Shown: positions 1 to 9,375, numbered from the stretch's first letter. The stretch: 49,161 bases of DNA from Lentisphaeria bacterium (GCA_016288215.1 JAEEYQ010000057.1:1-49161); one strand, 5' to 3'. Numbers and translations are program-made. Notes: generated by a model from the sequence alone, not told the origin.

Positions 1-2
1 AT

Positions 3-272
3 TTCCTCCTCTTCGCCGCCATGACAGGGGCCAACCCGCAGCCGGAAGTCCCCTCCCTTCTTGGCGACGCGGACGCCGTCATCGAGACGCCGACGAACGT
101 CTATGTCCTTGAGTTCAAGTACAAACGAAGCGCCAGAACCGCCATCAGGCAGATCCGCGACCGCGGCTACGCGGACAGATGGGCCGCCGGCCCCCGCCCC
201 GTGACCCTCGTCGGAATCAACTTCAACCCGAAGAAGCGCAACATCGATTTACCGATCATCGAGCCGCTGTGA
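3..272 (+). CDS. PD-(D/E)XK nuclease-family protein (PF08011/DUF1703-like), C-terminal end only
   Basis: The reading frame is open from base 3 and enters from outside the window, so only about the last 89 residues are seen; the internal ATG at 21 is unlikely to be the start. The visible part contains the D-A-V-I-E-T / Y-V-L-E-F-K-Y pattern, i.e. the D...E-x-K core of the PD-(D/E)XK fold, followed by the R-x-R-G-Y-A and P-V-T-L-V-G-I-N-F ending typical of the domain at the C-terminus of AAA-ATPase-like/DUF1703 proteins. The cellular role of this family is unclear; it is common in multiple copies in gut bacteria. The start of another member lies at the right edge of the window (48777). The family call is strong, the function unknown. 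Confidence 0.8.
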   Translation, partial: FLLFAAMTGANPQPEVPSLLGDADAVIETPTNVYVLEFKYKRSARTAIRQIRDRGYADRWAAGPRPVTLVGINFNPKKRNIDLPIIEPL

Positions 273-365
273 CGATTCAGAAGGAGTCCACGGAGCACGT
301 CAAATAATCCAAATGGAGAACAGCGCGCTTGGAAAAAGCGGAACAGACTCAACATCGAGGCAAAC

Positions 366-1403
366 ATGTGCAACATTGCAGGCTACACAGGCTTCCGTCA
401 GGCGGCTCCCCTTCTCATTGACATGCTGAAACGGGAAGAGGGCTTCTGGGGCGGCCATTACACAGGAATCGCCACCATCGATCAAGGCAACCTCTATTGC
501 GCCAAAGTCGTCGGAGACGTGGATACCCTTCTGCGCCAGACAGATGCGATGAACTTTCCAGGGACCGTCGGCTTCATTCACTCCCGCCCCGCATCCGGCG
601 GTGACCGCGAATGGGCCTATCCTTTTGTCAGCGAAGACCACCAGCTCGCCTTTGTGGAAAACGGTGACATAGGCCAATTCGAGGGAAGCCCAAACTTCGC
701 TGCCCTCGCCATGGAGCTGATGGCCCGCGGCCATCGGCTGAACTCCGCCACGAAAACGCCAGTAACCGGCTATCCACAGCTGGAGGACGGTTCCTCCTTC
801 CACTATTCGGAAGTCCAATGTCTTCTTCTGGAAGAGATTCTGCAGGAAGGATTTAGCCCACTTGAGGCCATGGAGACCCTGCTTTGCCGCTACCCTTGCG
901 ATGACGTCTGCGTCGCCCTCCACAGCCGCCATCCCGACCGCCTGTTCATCGGACGTGTCACCCAGCCCATGATGTTGGCGCGAGGGGTGGGCGAAGCGTT
1001 CATCGCCACCACCTCGTTGGCCTTTCCGCCCTCATGCGCCCCGTTTGGAATCGACTTGCTGCCGGCAAACGCCTGCATGGAACTCGCCCCGAAAACTCTG
1101 CTAATGCGCAACGGCATCCGGCCGGATCTGCCAGTGGCCCCTGTGACGCCATCCCTCCTGCAGAAGGCCATCCACACGGCATGGACTCTGCTGGAGACCG
1201 CATCGGCCCCCGTGCCCTTCAGCACCTTTGCGAAGGCCTGTGGGACCTGCTTCCCCAAAGGTTCCCTGCCCCAAATGCCTCTTCTGGGCTATCTGACTCT
1301 GGAAGCCCTGCTCGGCGACGGCAAAGTCCGCCTGCTTCATGAACGCAAGGACGGCATGGAACCAGGACTGACCGCCCCCGTCACCCTTATCCAGCCCATC
1401 TGA
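366..1403 (+). CDS. Class-II (Ntn) glutamine amidotransferase-domain protein
   Basis: The protein of 345 residues begins M-C-N-I-A-G-Y-T-G, placing a cysteine at position 2 as in class-II glutamine amidotransferases, where removal of Met1 exposes the catalytic N-terminal Cys. Further family marks are an H-Y-T-G-I-A strand near residue 35, H-S-R-P near 72 and an E-N-G-D-I strand near 97. The start fits: any other start would hide Cys2, and a GAGG precedes it. No synthase, isomerase or aminotransferase domain is recognisable after the amidotransferase part; residues about 250-345 match nothing I know. It is therefore either a stand-alone amidohydrolase or the glutaminase part of a complex whose partner is elsewhere. 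It lies 82 bp before a glycosidase-like gene on the same strand. Confidence 0.75.
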   Translation: MCNIAGYTGFRQAAPLLIDMLKREEGFWGGHYTGIATIDQGNLYCAKVVGDVDTLLRQTDAMNFPGTVGFIHSRPASGGDREWAYPFVSEDHQLAFVENGDIGQFEGSPNFAALAMELMARGHRLNSATKTPVTGYPQLEDGSSFHYSEVQCLLLEEILQEGFSPLEAMETLLCRYPCDDVCVALHSRHPDRLFIGRVTQPMMLARGVGEAFIATTSLAFPPSCAPFGIDLLPANACMELAPKTLLMRNGIRPDLPVAPVTPSLLQKAIHTAWTLLETASAPVPFSTFAKACGTCFPKGSLPQMPLLGYLTLEALLGDGKVRLLHERKDGMEPGLTAPVTLIQPI

Positions 1404-1484
1404 CCCTTTGCACCTTCTATATACTGCATTCAAAATACCATCATAAATGCAATTTTGCATTCATTCCATTCTCCGGAGGATACC

Positions 1485-2888
1485 ATGACCAAACATCTCT
1501 TCTTTGATGACCAGCGGCTTTACATTCGTCAGGGACTGACCCGCGAATACGGCGTTCCCGAAACGGTTGGAACGTTCGTGGATCCCCATCTCACCTCCCC
1601 CTACGGCTGGTCCGCCACTGCCTCCGACGGCAAGGTGCATCTGCTGTACAACGGCATGATGCCAGACGGTGATGGCCGCATCGTCCATGGCTTCGGCGCC
1701 GCCATCAGCGACGACGGTATTTCCTTCCAGACACGCGACACGGCAGCGGAAAGTGGCTTCGATAACCCCCTCATTCCCAACCAGATCCTGCCGCCCTCCC
1801 CCACGTTCTCCGAAATCGCCGCCATGGTGAAAGACCCCTTCGCCCCGCCCGCCGAACGCTACAAAATCCTGTACGCGGACGTTTTAGGACCGACGCCCGA
1901 ATGGCGCATCCAAGATGACGTCTATGTCTCCCCCGACCTCATCCGTTGGCACAAGCTGCCCAACAGCTGTTGGAACCCGTACGGAACGGAACCCATCACC
2001 GGCGCCTTCTACAACCCCGTCTCCGAAAAATTCACCATCCTCTCCCGCCCCGGCTGGGGACAACGGCGGGTCGGCGTCACCGAAACCATAAACTGGCATG
2101 ACTTCTCGCCGCTGGAACTGAGCATGCAATGCGACTCTTTAGATGAGCCGCTGGCGGAAATCTACGGCATGCCCGCCATGGAATACGACGGCTGGTTCGT
2201 CGGCTTCCCCCTCATCTACCATGGCTTCCCGCAGGAGATGCGCACCAAATACAGCTCCGGCAAGATGCATGCCCAATTGGCCTATTCGCTGAACGGCCAC
2301 TACTGGCAACGCTCCCTCCGCACTCCCTTCATCAACAGCGACACCGTGGGAGACGGCTCATGGGCGATGACCTCCCCCTCCTCCATGCTCCGCAGAGCGG
2401 ACGGCTCCGTGCTTATCTACGTCAACGCCTGTCGTTTGGAACATGGCACGGCCCCCGAAAAGATGTTGGGGAATGCCGCCGTCAAGATTCTGCGTCTGCG
2501 GAAGGACGGCTTCATCCGCCTGGCCGCCCACGGCAAAGAGGAAGGCATCATCGCCTTGCGGGACAGCTATTTAGAGAACGGCTCTCTGTCCATCAACATT
2601 CTGGCCGACCACGCCACCTGCGCCATCTACAAATTCGGAACCTGCGGCACGGAGACCTGGCTCTCCCACGACGACTGCATCCCCTTCTCCGGAGACGCCA
2701 CCAACTGGACGCCCCAATGGCGGAACGGCTCGGTCGAAGCGCTGAAGGGAAAACTGGTCAACATCGAAGTCCGTCTGCGGGACGGTGCTATCTATTCCAT
2801 CGCCTACGACGGGCTCCCTCTCATGAACCATGAGGCGGACATCATCAACAATTACGGTCGTATTCCCCTCCTCCGCAAGGGCTTCTGA
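1485..2888 (+). CDS. GH32/GH43-like five-bladed propeller glycosidase
   Basis: The 467-residue protein shows repeated propeller-blade phrases: V-D-P-H-L-T-S near residue 30, S-D-D-G-I-S-F near 80, V-S-P-D-L-I-R-W-H near 145 and Y-S-L-N-G-H-Y-W-Q-R near 265. These are typical of GH32/GH43/GH130-type superfamily members and of bacterial proteins annotated only as glycosyl hydrolase-like. I chose the ATG at 1485 because GGAGGA lies four bases upstream; an upstream TTG at 1455 has no such site. No signal peptide is visible, so it probably acts in the cytoplasm. The substrate cannot be named. A beta-sandwich-like C-terminus (about 350-467) follows the propeller, as in GH32 proteins. Confidence 0.6.
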   Translation: MTKHLFFDDQRLYIRQGLTREYGVPETVGTFVDPHLTSPYGWSATASDGKVHLLYNGMMPDGDGRIVHGFGAAISDDGISFQTRDTAAESGFDNPLIPNQILPPSPTFSEIAAMVKDPFAPPAERYKILYADVLGPTPEWRIQDDVYVSPDLIRWHKLPNSCWNPYGTEPITGAFYNPVSEKFTILSRPGWGQRRVGVTETINWHDFSPLELSMQCDSLDEPLAEIYGMPAMEYDGWFVGFPLIYHGFPQEMRTKYSSGKMHAQLAYSLNGHYWQRSLRTPFINSDTVGDGSWAMTSPSSMLRRADGSVLIYVNACRLEHGTAPEKMLGNAAVKILRLRKDGFIRLAAHGKEEGIIALRDSYLENGSLSINILADHATCAIYKFGTCGTETWLSHDDCIPFSGDATNWTPQWRNGSVEALKGKLVNIEVRLRDGAIYSIAYDGLPLMNHEADIINNYGRIPLLRKGF

Positions 2889-3009
2889 ATTCGGCACAAA
2901 AAAAGAGGCAGAGGCCGGGAAAGGAACAAATCGGCATGCCCCTATATAGATCATCTCAAATACAGCAGATGAATCTTGAAAGCCATTAAATTGAGGATGT
3001 AAATAAAAT

Positions 3010-5214
3010 ATGATTATACTGATGATTGGATTGTTATTTGCTATGCAACTGAATATCCATGGAGGCATCTTCGAGGACTTTCAAGGAAGATCCATCGAAT
3101 CAAGTTTTGAATGGAATGACAAAACCGCTCCCTTTACTAAGATTCAAGAACAGAATTGTGGAAACTATCGAGTGTATCTGGAAACAAGCAACTTGACGAA
3201 TGAATTCATCTGGTTTTGCCACCGCCTAAAGGCCGTTAATCTAAATGACCACAGCGAACATACGCTGTGGGAGACACGATTTAGTGTTTCTGGCGTTTAT
3301 TTGCATCTGTTTGCTTGCTTTAGCTATGATGAAGACACAAACACCCTCACACTTTACACCCTTCGTTCAGCTGCAAACACCCTATGTCCCATCATCTACA
3401 CCTGGCATGGACTTCAATTCAAGGATAAGGTCTGCCATACATCCATGCCACTCCGGACTATGCATTGCGAGGATATGCATGTAATTTGCAATGAACATTA
3501 TGTGTATTATGTAATGATGAAACAGACAGAGAGGAATAAGAGAGAAATTAAGTACCTTCTTAAATTTGACCCAAAGCTTCCGAATGTCTTTCTCGTCCCA
3601 TGTTCCACGATGCTTTCAGTCATCTTTCCATATTTGCCAGAAGAACTTATAACTTTATGCGAACAAAATCCTAAATCTATAGACATAAGAAGTAAAAGAC
3701 TGAAGTCTGTATCCATTGGAGGCAAGCAACAAAAAGACATTCATGCTAGATTCAGTCTTTTCGTTACTCCACGCGGCCAGCCTTCTCTGTTTATGAACGA
3801 ATATATGTCTGGTGATGCCTATGCTCTCTATCGTTGCCTCCTCTCCTTAATAGAATTGAATCTACTTGAACAAGAGGAATTAGCAAGACCCTCACAAGAA
3901 CAGTTACAGCATTTTTGCCAGCAGCTTGAAATAAGTGTCAGCAAAACTCCCGAATTGGCAGAGGCAGTCAATCAAGAGATTCAGCATTTGAGAGAGATTA
4001 AGAGTTTCTCAATGTTTTATGCTTATAACGAGCTATTTAAATGCAAATACGAGGCTTTTTCCACACAATATCAAGAACTGCTTTCCCATAATCCCTCACC
4101 TAAAGAATTCTATGAAAGAAATCTTTGGGCTTTCGTCCGTGAAGAACCTTATGAGAAGCAAGTTCATTATCCATATAGTGAAGAGAACGATTTAAGAACA
4201 TCTTTGAAACCCTTTCTTCAATCTGAGCTTATCCGTTTGAGGGAAATCGGTCTAGATAATTTGGTTGAGGGCAAAGTAATGGTGGATGTGAAGTTCATGA
4301 CAAAACAAGAAGCGACAAGTGAAAGATGGTCAGCATATACTGCATCTAAAATACTAAAAGGTGAGAGCTTTTTGTCTACTATGAAGATTGCATCAAAATT
4401 ATCAATCCCTGAGAAATCAAATATTTATGCCGATATTCCCCAAGCTCTCTTCACTGATGAAGAAATTAGTAAATTGTTTGTAAATCCCGATCCAACCCGG
4501 TATAATAATCACTTAGATTTAGGTCTTGCTTATGATTGGGCAGGTAATTTTACTGAAGCCAAAGAACAGTTAGAAATGGCAACAAATTTACAGGGACGTT
4601 TTGAATTGGCACGCTTCTTGAAGGCAGGACGACCAGGAATTTCCGCTGACGTAATTCGAGCAAATACTATATTTGAGGCAATTGTGGCGGAATTGGAAGA
4701 ACGTGATGATCACAATGAGGAAATTACAGGCAAGGAATGGGTATTAGGAGGTCGTGCATGCCATGAAATCATACCAAAGAAGCGAAGTCATAGAGGTCAT
4801 TGGCAGGATTTGGGCGAAGAGTTTTTTCGACAGGCAATTCTTCATGGAGAAAATTCAGCTCATTATTATCGTCAATTTTATAAACGGTTTTCAGCAGATA
4901 AGAATCCTACCGAAATATGGGAGGCTCTTCCTACTGATGACCCCGAAGTTATTGCCTGCATTGCATATCTTGTTGGAACAGATTCTCGCTTTCATCAAAA
5001 ATGGAACAGAGAACAGCACCTTCATGGTTTGAAGGAAGCTATCCTAGCTCATAATAATATGGCACAGTTCTATTTAGGAAAACTCTATGGAAAATGTGGA
5101 AAAAGAAAAGAAGATTATTTGGTCCCTAACATTGAAAAGGCACGTTTCTGGTTTATGCGTGCCCTGGATCGTGGGTGCGAAGATGCCAAATTAAGTTTAA
5201 ATTCTCTCCCATAA
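3010..5214 (+). CDS. AT-rich protein with C-terminal Sel1/TPR-like repeats, function unknown
   Basis: A 734-residue protein that is visibly more AT-rich than its neighbours, with codon use unlike them, which suggests acquisition by transfer. The start is uncertain: ATG codons occur at 3010, 3022 and 3043. The first dozen residues are hydrophobic and could be a short membrane anchor or simply untranslated. The N-terminal 400 residues match no family I know. The C-terminal third is helical and repeat-like: L-G-L-A-Y-D-W-A-G-N-F-T-E-A near residue 505, then Y-L-G-K-L-Y-G-K-C-G and A-R-F-W-F-M-R-A-L-D-R-G near 690-725. The last is a good Sel1-like repeat (A-x-x-W-x-x-x-A-x-x-x-G). Such solanaceous-type helical repeats bind protein partners. 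It stands alone, with no partner gene in the same AT-rich patch. Confidence 0.55.
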   Translation: MIILMIGLLFAMQLNIHGGIFEDFQGRSIESSFEWNDKTAPFTKIQEQNCGNYRVYLETSNLTNEFIWFCHRLKAVNLNDHSEHTLWETRFSVSGVYLHLFACFSYDEDTNTLTLYTLRSAANTLCPIIYTWHGLQFKDKVCHTSMPLRTMHCEDMHVICNEHYVYYVMMKQTERNKREIKYLLKFDPKLPNVFLVPCSTMLSVIFPYLPEELITLCEQNPKSIDIRSKRLKSVSIGGKQQKDIHARFSLFVTPRGQPSLFMNEYMSGDAYALYRCLLSLIELNLLEQEELARPSQEQLQHFCQQLEISVSKTPELAEAVNQEIQHLREIKSFSMFYAYNELFKCKYEAFSTQYQELLSHNPSPKEFYERNLWAFVREEPYEKQVHYPYSEENDLRTSLKPFLQSELIRLREIGLDNLVEGKVMVDVKFMTKQEATSERWSAYTASKILKGESFLSTMKIASKLSIPEKSNIYADIPQALFTDEEISKLFVNPDPTRYNNHLDLGLAYDWAGNFTEAKEQLEMATNLQGRFELARFLKAGRPGISADVIRANTIFEAIVAELEERDDHNEEITGKEWVLGGRACHEIIPKKRSHRGHWQDLGEEFFRQAILHGENSAHYYRQFYKRFSADKNPTEIWEALPTDDPEVIACIAYLVGTDSRFHQKWNREQHLHGLKEAILAHNNMAQFYLGKLYGKCGKRKEDYLVPNIEKARFWFMRALDRGCEDAKLSLNSLP

Positions 5215-5291
5215 GCTAATGTTATAAACCATATATAACGAGCTATTATTTTCTGTTCTTTACTGCTTAGAATGATGGAAAAGGAAAGACC

Positions 5292-6056
5292 ATGGGCTAT
5301 TGCAATTGGGACGGCGCATCGGAGGTGACCCGCCGCTATCATGACCAGGAGTGGGGCATTCCCCTGCACGACGACCGCAAACAGTTCGAGTTCCTCATGA
5401 TGGAAGTCATGCAATGCGGACTGAACTGGAACCTGGTCATGCAGAAACGGGACATCTTCCGCCGCTGCCTCCATGGCTTCGACTATGACGTCATCGCCGA
5501 CTACGGTGAGGCGGACATCCAGCGGGTTCTGGAGACGGAGGGCATGATCCGCTCCCCGAGGAAACTCCATGCCATCGTCTCCAACGCCCGCCGCTTTCAG
5601 GCCATTCGGGCGGAATTCGGCTCCTTCTGCACCTATCTGTGGGATTTCGCCGGCGGCAAAACCATCCTCTATGACCGCCATGAGGACGGCTGGATTCCCG
5701 TCAGCAACGGGTTGTCCCGCCGCCTTAGCGACGATTTGCGCAAACGGGGCTTCAAATACCTCGGCCCCATCACGGTCTATTCCCACCTCCAGGCCTGCGG
5801 CATCATCAACGACCATGGCAAAACATGCCCCCGCCGACAGGCCATCAACGCCGCCTTCCCCACCGTCATGCGGCCGGCTGACGAGGAGGTGGGCGTCCAA
5901 TATTTTGGCGATGACGAAGAGTACACAGTCATCTGCAACGGCTGCGAGAACGAATGCCATGTCATCGTCGCCATGCGGAACGGAAGCCCCGTCTGCCTGG
6001 GCGGCAACAACTGCCCCACCGGCGAGAGCGTCGCCCTTTCGCGCTGCTCCCCATAA
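5292..6056 (+). CDS. tag: DNA-3-methyladenine glycosylase I with DUF1667-like Cys-rich C-terminal extension
   Basis: Residues 1 to about 185 are a TagA glycosylase, which removes 3-methyladenine from alkylated DNA. The zinc ligands known for Escherichia coli Tag are recognisable: Cys4 and His17 at the N-terminus, and a Y-S-H-L-Q-A-C-G-I-I-N-D-H segment near residue 162 supplying the C-terminal ligands. Residues 211-254 are an extra module with C215-x2-C218-x3-C222, then C235 and G-N-N-C241-x-x-G-E. This spacing (C-x2-C-x3-C ... G-N-x-C-x-x-G-E) is that of DUF1667, a small cysteine-pair domain normally encoded as a separate protein beside FAD-dependent oxidoreductases. Normal Tag proteins end near residue 187. 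The fusion is in one uninterrupted frame. The gene is convergent with metY. Confidence 0.85.
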   Translation: MGYCNWDGASEVTRRYHDQEWGIPLHDDRKQFEFLMMEVMQCGLNWNLVMQKRDIFRRCLHGFDYDVIADYGEADIQRVLETEGMIRSPRKLHAIVSNARRFQAIRAEFGSFCTYLWDFAGGKTILYDRHEDGWIPVSNGLSRRLSDDLRKRGFKYLGPITVYSHLQACGIINDHGKTCPRRQAINAAFPTVMRPADEEVGVQYFGDDEEYTVICNGCENECHVIVAMRNGSPVCLGGNNCPTGESVALSRCSP

Positions 6057-6085
6057 CGCGTCGGCCCTTTCGGCCCACCGACGCG
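6057..6085. terminator. Stem-loop between convergent tag and metY
   Basis: CGCGTCGG at 6057-6064 pairs perfectly with CCGACGCG at 6078-6085 across a 13-base loop that can itself pair (GGCC/GGCC). It starts immediately after the tag stop codon and lies 25 bases from the metY stop codon. There is no U-tract on either side, so it may act as an mRNA-end stabiliser rather than a classical intrinsic terminator. Confidence 0.5.
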
Positions 6086-6110
6086 GACGGGAAGCAGACG
6101 CGGTGTCGAA

Positions 6111-7397
6111 TCAGATCTGCGCCAACGCCTGCTCCAGATCGGCGATGATGTCCTTAACATCCTCAATGCCAATGGATAGGCGAATCAGTTCAGGCCTCAA
6201 GCCGGCGGCCAACTGCTGCTCTTCCGACAACTGGGAGTGGGTGGTGGAGGCAGGATGAATGGCCAGACTGCGGGCATCTCCCACATTTGCCATTTGGAGG
6301 AACAGCTTCAGGCTGTCCACTACTTTGGTGCCGGCTTGGGCGCCGCCTTTGACGCCAAAGACCACCATGCCGCCCTTCCCTTTCGGCAAGTACTTCTGCG
6401 CCAACGCGTTAGATGGATCTTTTGGCAGTCCGGGATAGCGGACCCAGTCCACTTTGGGATGATTCGCCAAAAACTCCGCCACCTTCTGCGCGTTCTCCGA
6501 ATGTTTGGCCATGCGCAACGGCAGGGACTCGATGCCCTGCAGGAAGATCCATGCGGCGTCAGGAGAAAGGGTCGGCCCTTGATTGCGGAGCGCCACCGTG
6601 CGCAGCCGAGTCACAAATGCAGGGGCCCCAAGGGAGGACCACACCACGCCGTGATAGCCACGGTCCGGCTCGTTGAAGAGGGAGAATTTCGGGTCGGTCC
6701 AGTCAAAGTTCCCTGCGTCGACCACGATGCCGCCGATGCCCGCGCCGTGGCCGCCAATCCATTTGGAGAGGGAGTGGATGACCACGTTGGCGCCATGACA
6801 GATGGGATTCTCCAGCGCGGGCGTGGCGAAGGTGGCGTCCACGATCAGCGGCAGATGGTGCTTGCGGGCGACGGCGGCGTAGCCTTCGATGTCCGCCACA
6901 TCGAGGGCGGGATTGCCGATGGCCTCCACGAAGATGGCGCGGGTGTCGGCGTCGATGGCGGCTTCCGTGGCGGCGAAGTCATTGACAGTCACGAACTTGG
7001 CATGGATATTGTTGCTTTGGGGAAGAATGACGTCGAACTGGGTGTAGGTTCCGCCGTACAGGTTGGAGGCGGCCACCAGATTCTGTCCCGTGGCCACCAC
7101 ATTGGTCACGGCGAAGTAGATGGCGGCGGTTCCGGAGGAGAGCGCCAACGCGGCCACGCCGCCGTCAAGGGCGGCCAGACGCTTTTCCAACACGTCCTCC
7201 GTGGGATTCATCAGCCGCGCATAGATGTTGGCCGCCTTGCGCAGGCCGAAGCGGTCCGCGCCGTCTTGGGCGTTTTGGAAATTGAAGGCGGTGGTGCGGT
7301 AGACGGGGACGGCGGTGGCGTCCGTCGCGGGATCTCCTGTCCATCCGGCGTGGACAGCCAAGGTGTCAAAGCCATATTGAGTTGTGTTGTCGCTCAT
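6111..7397 (-). CDS. metY: O-acetylhomoserine sulfhydrylase (PLP-dependent Cys/Met metabolism enzyme)
   Basis: The 428-residue protein is a full-length Cys/Met-metabolism PLP enzyme of the O-acetylhomoserine aminocarboxypropyltransferase type, which makes homocysteine from O-acetylhomoserine and sulfide. Visible marks: T-L-A-V-H-A-G-W at the N-terminus, P-V-Y-R-T-T-A-F-N-F near residue 32, the S-S-G-T-A-A-I phosphate-binding strand near 88, D-A-T-F-A-T-P near 188 and the PLP lysine in H-S-L-S-K-W-I-G-G-H-G (Lys212). The start at 7397 has an AGGAGG-type site six bases upstream. It follows cysK on the same strand after 100 bases containing a stem-loop, so the two sulfide-using enzymes are probably co-transcribed with the upstream DUF3034 gene. 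Confidence 0.92.
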   Translation of the reverse strand: MSDNTTQYGFDTLAVHAGWTGDPATDATAVPVYRTTAFNFQNAQDGADRFGLRKAANIYARLMNPTEDVLEKRLAALDGGVAALALSSGTAAIYFAVTNVVATGQNLVAASNLYGGTYTQFDVILPQSNNIHAKFVTVNDFAATEAAIDADTRAIFVEAIGNPALDVADIEGYAAVARKHHLPLIVDATFATPALENPICHGANVVIHSLSKWIGGHGAGIGGIVVDAGNFDWTDPKFSLFNEPDRGYHGVVWSSLGAPAFVTRLRTVALRNQGPTLSPDAAWIFLQGIESLPLRMAKHSENAQKVAEFLANHPKVDWVRYPGLPKDPSNALAQKYLPKGKGGMVVFGVKGGAQAGTKVVDSLKLFLQMANVGDARSLAIHPASTTHSQLSEEQQLAAGLRPELIRLSIGIEDVKDIIADLEQALAQI

Positions 7398-7439
7398 GTT
7401 CAACCTCCTGCATATGAAACGGATGATGAAAGTCCCTTT

Positions 7440-7463
7440 GGGGCTACGTTTTGCCGTAGCCCC
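7440..7463 (-). other. Perfect 9-bp stem-loop in the cysK-metY spacer
   Basis: GGGGCTACG at 7440-7448 pairs with CGTAGCCCC at 7455-7463 around a six-base loop. There is no U-tract on the minus strand after it, so it may be a partial attenuator or an mRNA-processing or stabilising element between cysK and metY rather than a strong terminator. Confidence 0.6.
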
Positions 7464-7496
7464 TATAAATTTTGTAACATCTTTATATTAAATGAG

Positions 7497-8423
7497 TTAC
7501 AGATTGTCAAAAAGCCATGTGGAAAGATAGCGGTCACCGGAGTCCGGAAGCAGAGCCACGATGGTCTTTCCCGCGAATTCAGGCCTCTTGGAAAGCTCGA
7601 GGGCCGCCCACAGCGCGGCGCCGGAGGAGATGCCGACGAAGAGCCCTTCCTCCTTCGCAGCGCGGCGGGCGATGTTCCCCGCATGCTCCGCCGAAACGCC
7701 GATAACCTCGTCCACCAGAGAGAGATCCAGCACTTTCGGGATGAAATTCGCGCCGATGCCCTGAATCTTGTGGGGCCCCGGCTTGCCGCCCTGCAGCACA
7801 GGAGACACATCCGGCTCCACCGCAAAGAGTTTGAAGCCGGGGCGGCGGGACTTCAGAACCTGTCCCACGCCCGTGACCGTGCCGCCCGTGCCGACGCCGC
7901 CCACAAAGGCATCCACCTGTCCGTCCGTGTCCTCCCAAATCTCCTCCGCCGTGGTCTCCCGATGGGTGGCGGAGTTGGCGGGGTTCTCAAACTGTTGGGG
8001 GATGAAGGAGCCGGGGTTCTCCTTCTGGAGCTCCAACGCCTTGTCCACCGCGCCCTTCATGCCCTGCGCGCCAGGGGTCAGCACCAGCTCCGCGCCAAAG
8101 GCGGCCAACAATTTGCGCCGCTCCACGGACATGGAGTCTGGCATGGTCAGAATCAGACGATAGCCTTTGACCGCCGCCGTCAGCGCCAATCCCACGCCTG
8201 TATTGCCGCTGGTGGGCTCGATGATCAGTCCGCCGGGCTTCAGAAGCCCCCGCTTCTCCGCATCCTCCACCATTCCCTTCGCAATACGGTCCTTCACGGA
8301 CTGAGCCGGATTGAAGAACTCCACTTTCGCCAACACTGTGGCTCCGCCCTCGTTCAGACGATTGATGCGAACCAACGGCGTGTGACCGACCTTCTCCAGA
8401 ATGTTGTTGTAAATCTTCGTCAT
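7497..8423 (-). CDS. cysK: Cysteine synthase A (O-acetylserine sulfhydrylase)
   Basis: This 308-residue enzyme makes cysteine from O-acetylserine and sulfide in the cytoplasm. The PLP lysine is Lys44 in N-P-A-Q-S-V-K-D-R. The substrate loop [10 protein letters not shown], the Q-F-E-N-P-A-N segment and the phosphate-cradle [11 protein letters not shown] are all present, and the length is normal for CysK. I set the start at 8423 because AGGAG lies nine bases upstream; the frame stays open further upstream into the DUF3034 gene but without a site. It sits 67 bases after the DUF3034-like gene and 100 bases before metY, forming a sulfur-assimilation cluster. Confidence 0.95.
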   Translation of the reverse strand: MTKIYNNILEKVGHTPLVRINRLNEGGATVLAKVEFFNPAQSVKDRIAKGMVEDAEKRGLLKPGGLIIEPTSGNTGVGLALTAAVKGYRLILTMPDSMSVERRKLLAAFGAELVLTPGAQGMKGAVDKALELQKENPGSFIPQQFENPANSATHRETTAEEIWEDTDGQVDAFVGGVGTGGTVTGVGQVLKSRRPGFKLFAVEPDVSPVLQGGKPGPHKIQGIGANFIPKVLDLSLVDEVIGVSAEHAGNIARRAAKEEGLFVGISSGAALWAALELSKRPEFAGKTIVALLPDSGDRYLSTWLFDNL

Positions 8424-8490
8424 GATGAAACTCTCCTTTTGCAATAAGTTGATGAACAATATGTTGTCTACACCGCCGCCAGTCTGTCCG

Positions 8491-9336
8491 TCAGAACTGG
8501 TACTGTGCGCTGAGCACGAATCCGTCGTCCACGCCCAGCTTGTCAAAGCCTTTGTCCTTGTTGCCAGTGCTCACATAGGCGCCCACCAGCGTGAATTTCT
8601 TCGTCACGAACCAGGCCACATGGCCGTCCCAATAGTCCGCGTTCTTGATGCCGTCTCCCACATTGATGCCCTGATGGTACTCCAATCCGATGGCCACATT
8701 CTCCGACGGCAGCACATCAATGTTCGCGAAGGCGGCCGTCCCGTAGTGGTTGTGCCCCACCACACCGTAGACCACCTCGTCGCTGCGCTGCACACCGGCG
8801 GACACCAAAACCGGAAGCGGCGTCTGGGTGATCAATTTCGTTGCTACAGCATAATACTCAAAACCCGAATGGTCAAGTCCGAAGGCGTCCGTTGTGTTGG
8901 AATCCGTGTGACGATAGACCGCGCCGACGGAAATCGCGGGCACCCAAGCCGTGTCCCCCGCGTTCTCCTCCACCAATTTCAGCTTCAGGCCCAGACTGTT
9001 CGCCTCGATGCTGTTGTCGCCGTAGTCCTTCGCGTTGACCAAATTGGCGGCGTAGCTGAACTCCACCCGATCCGCCAGCGACAGGGACAGGCTGTAGGAG
9101 CTCCATTCGATGTTGCTCCCCGGCAGCTTGACGTACCACGCGCCCACTTGGGGCTTGCTGATCCAGTCCGGCCCCTCCTCCAGCTTCAATCCCGTGGTGT
9201 AGGCCAGCGGGTTGAACGCCACGCCTCCCGGCCCGTCCAGACTGTTCAGCGGAACGCCGCCCTTCACGGTCCCCACGACTCCAAACGCCAAAACCGCCAC
9301 GACACTCTTGATGATGTTGCTGCTGTTCTTCTTCAT
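8491..9336 (-). CDS. DUF3034-like outer-membrane beta-barrel protein
   Basis: A 281-residue exported protein with a signal peptide (M-K-K-N..., hydrophobic core to about residue 25). It has alternating beta-strand patterns to the end and a terminal aromatic (Q-Y-Q-F), as expected for an outer-membrane barrel. The order of phrases ([46 protein letters not shown]) matches my memory of DUF3034 proteins. The exact function is unknown. Being first in a cysK-metY cluster behind a single promoter suggests a role linked to uptake of a sulfur compound; that is inference from position. A clear AGGAG site precedes the start. Confidence 0.65.
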   Translation of the reverse strand: MKKNSSNIIKSVVAVLAFGVVGTVKGGVPLNSLDGPGGVAFNPLAYTTGLKLEEGPDWISKPQVGAWYVKLPGSNIEWSSYSLSLSLADRVEFSYAANLVNAKDYGDNSIEANSLGLKLKLVEENAGDTAWVPAISVGAVYRHTDSNTTDAFGLDHSGFEYYAVATKLITQTPLPVLVSAGVQRSDEVVYGVVGHNHYGTAAFANIDVLPSENVAIGLEYHQGINVGDGIKNADYWDGHVAWFVTKKFTLVGAYVSTGNKDKGFDKLGVDDGFVLSAQYQF

Positions 9337-9375
9337 GGTCTCTTCTCCTCTTTCCTTAATATTGGCTTAAATTGA

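Noticed and set aside
7440..7463. Hairpin as strong intrinsic terminator of cysK
   Set aside because: No U-tract follows on the minus strand; kept as an unassigned stem-loop.
6237..8447. 736-codon plus-strand frame antisense to metY and cysK
   Set aside because: It runs antisense across two well-identified genes and the gap between them; composition is low in complexity and no domain is visible.
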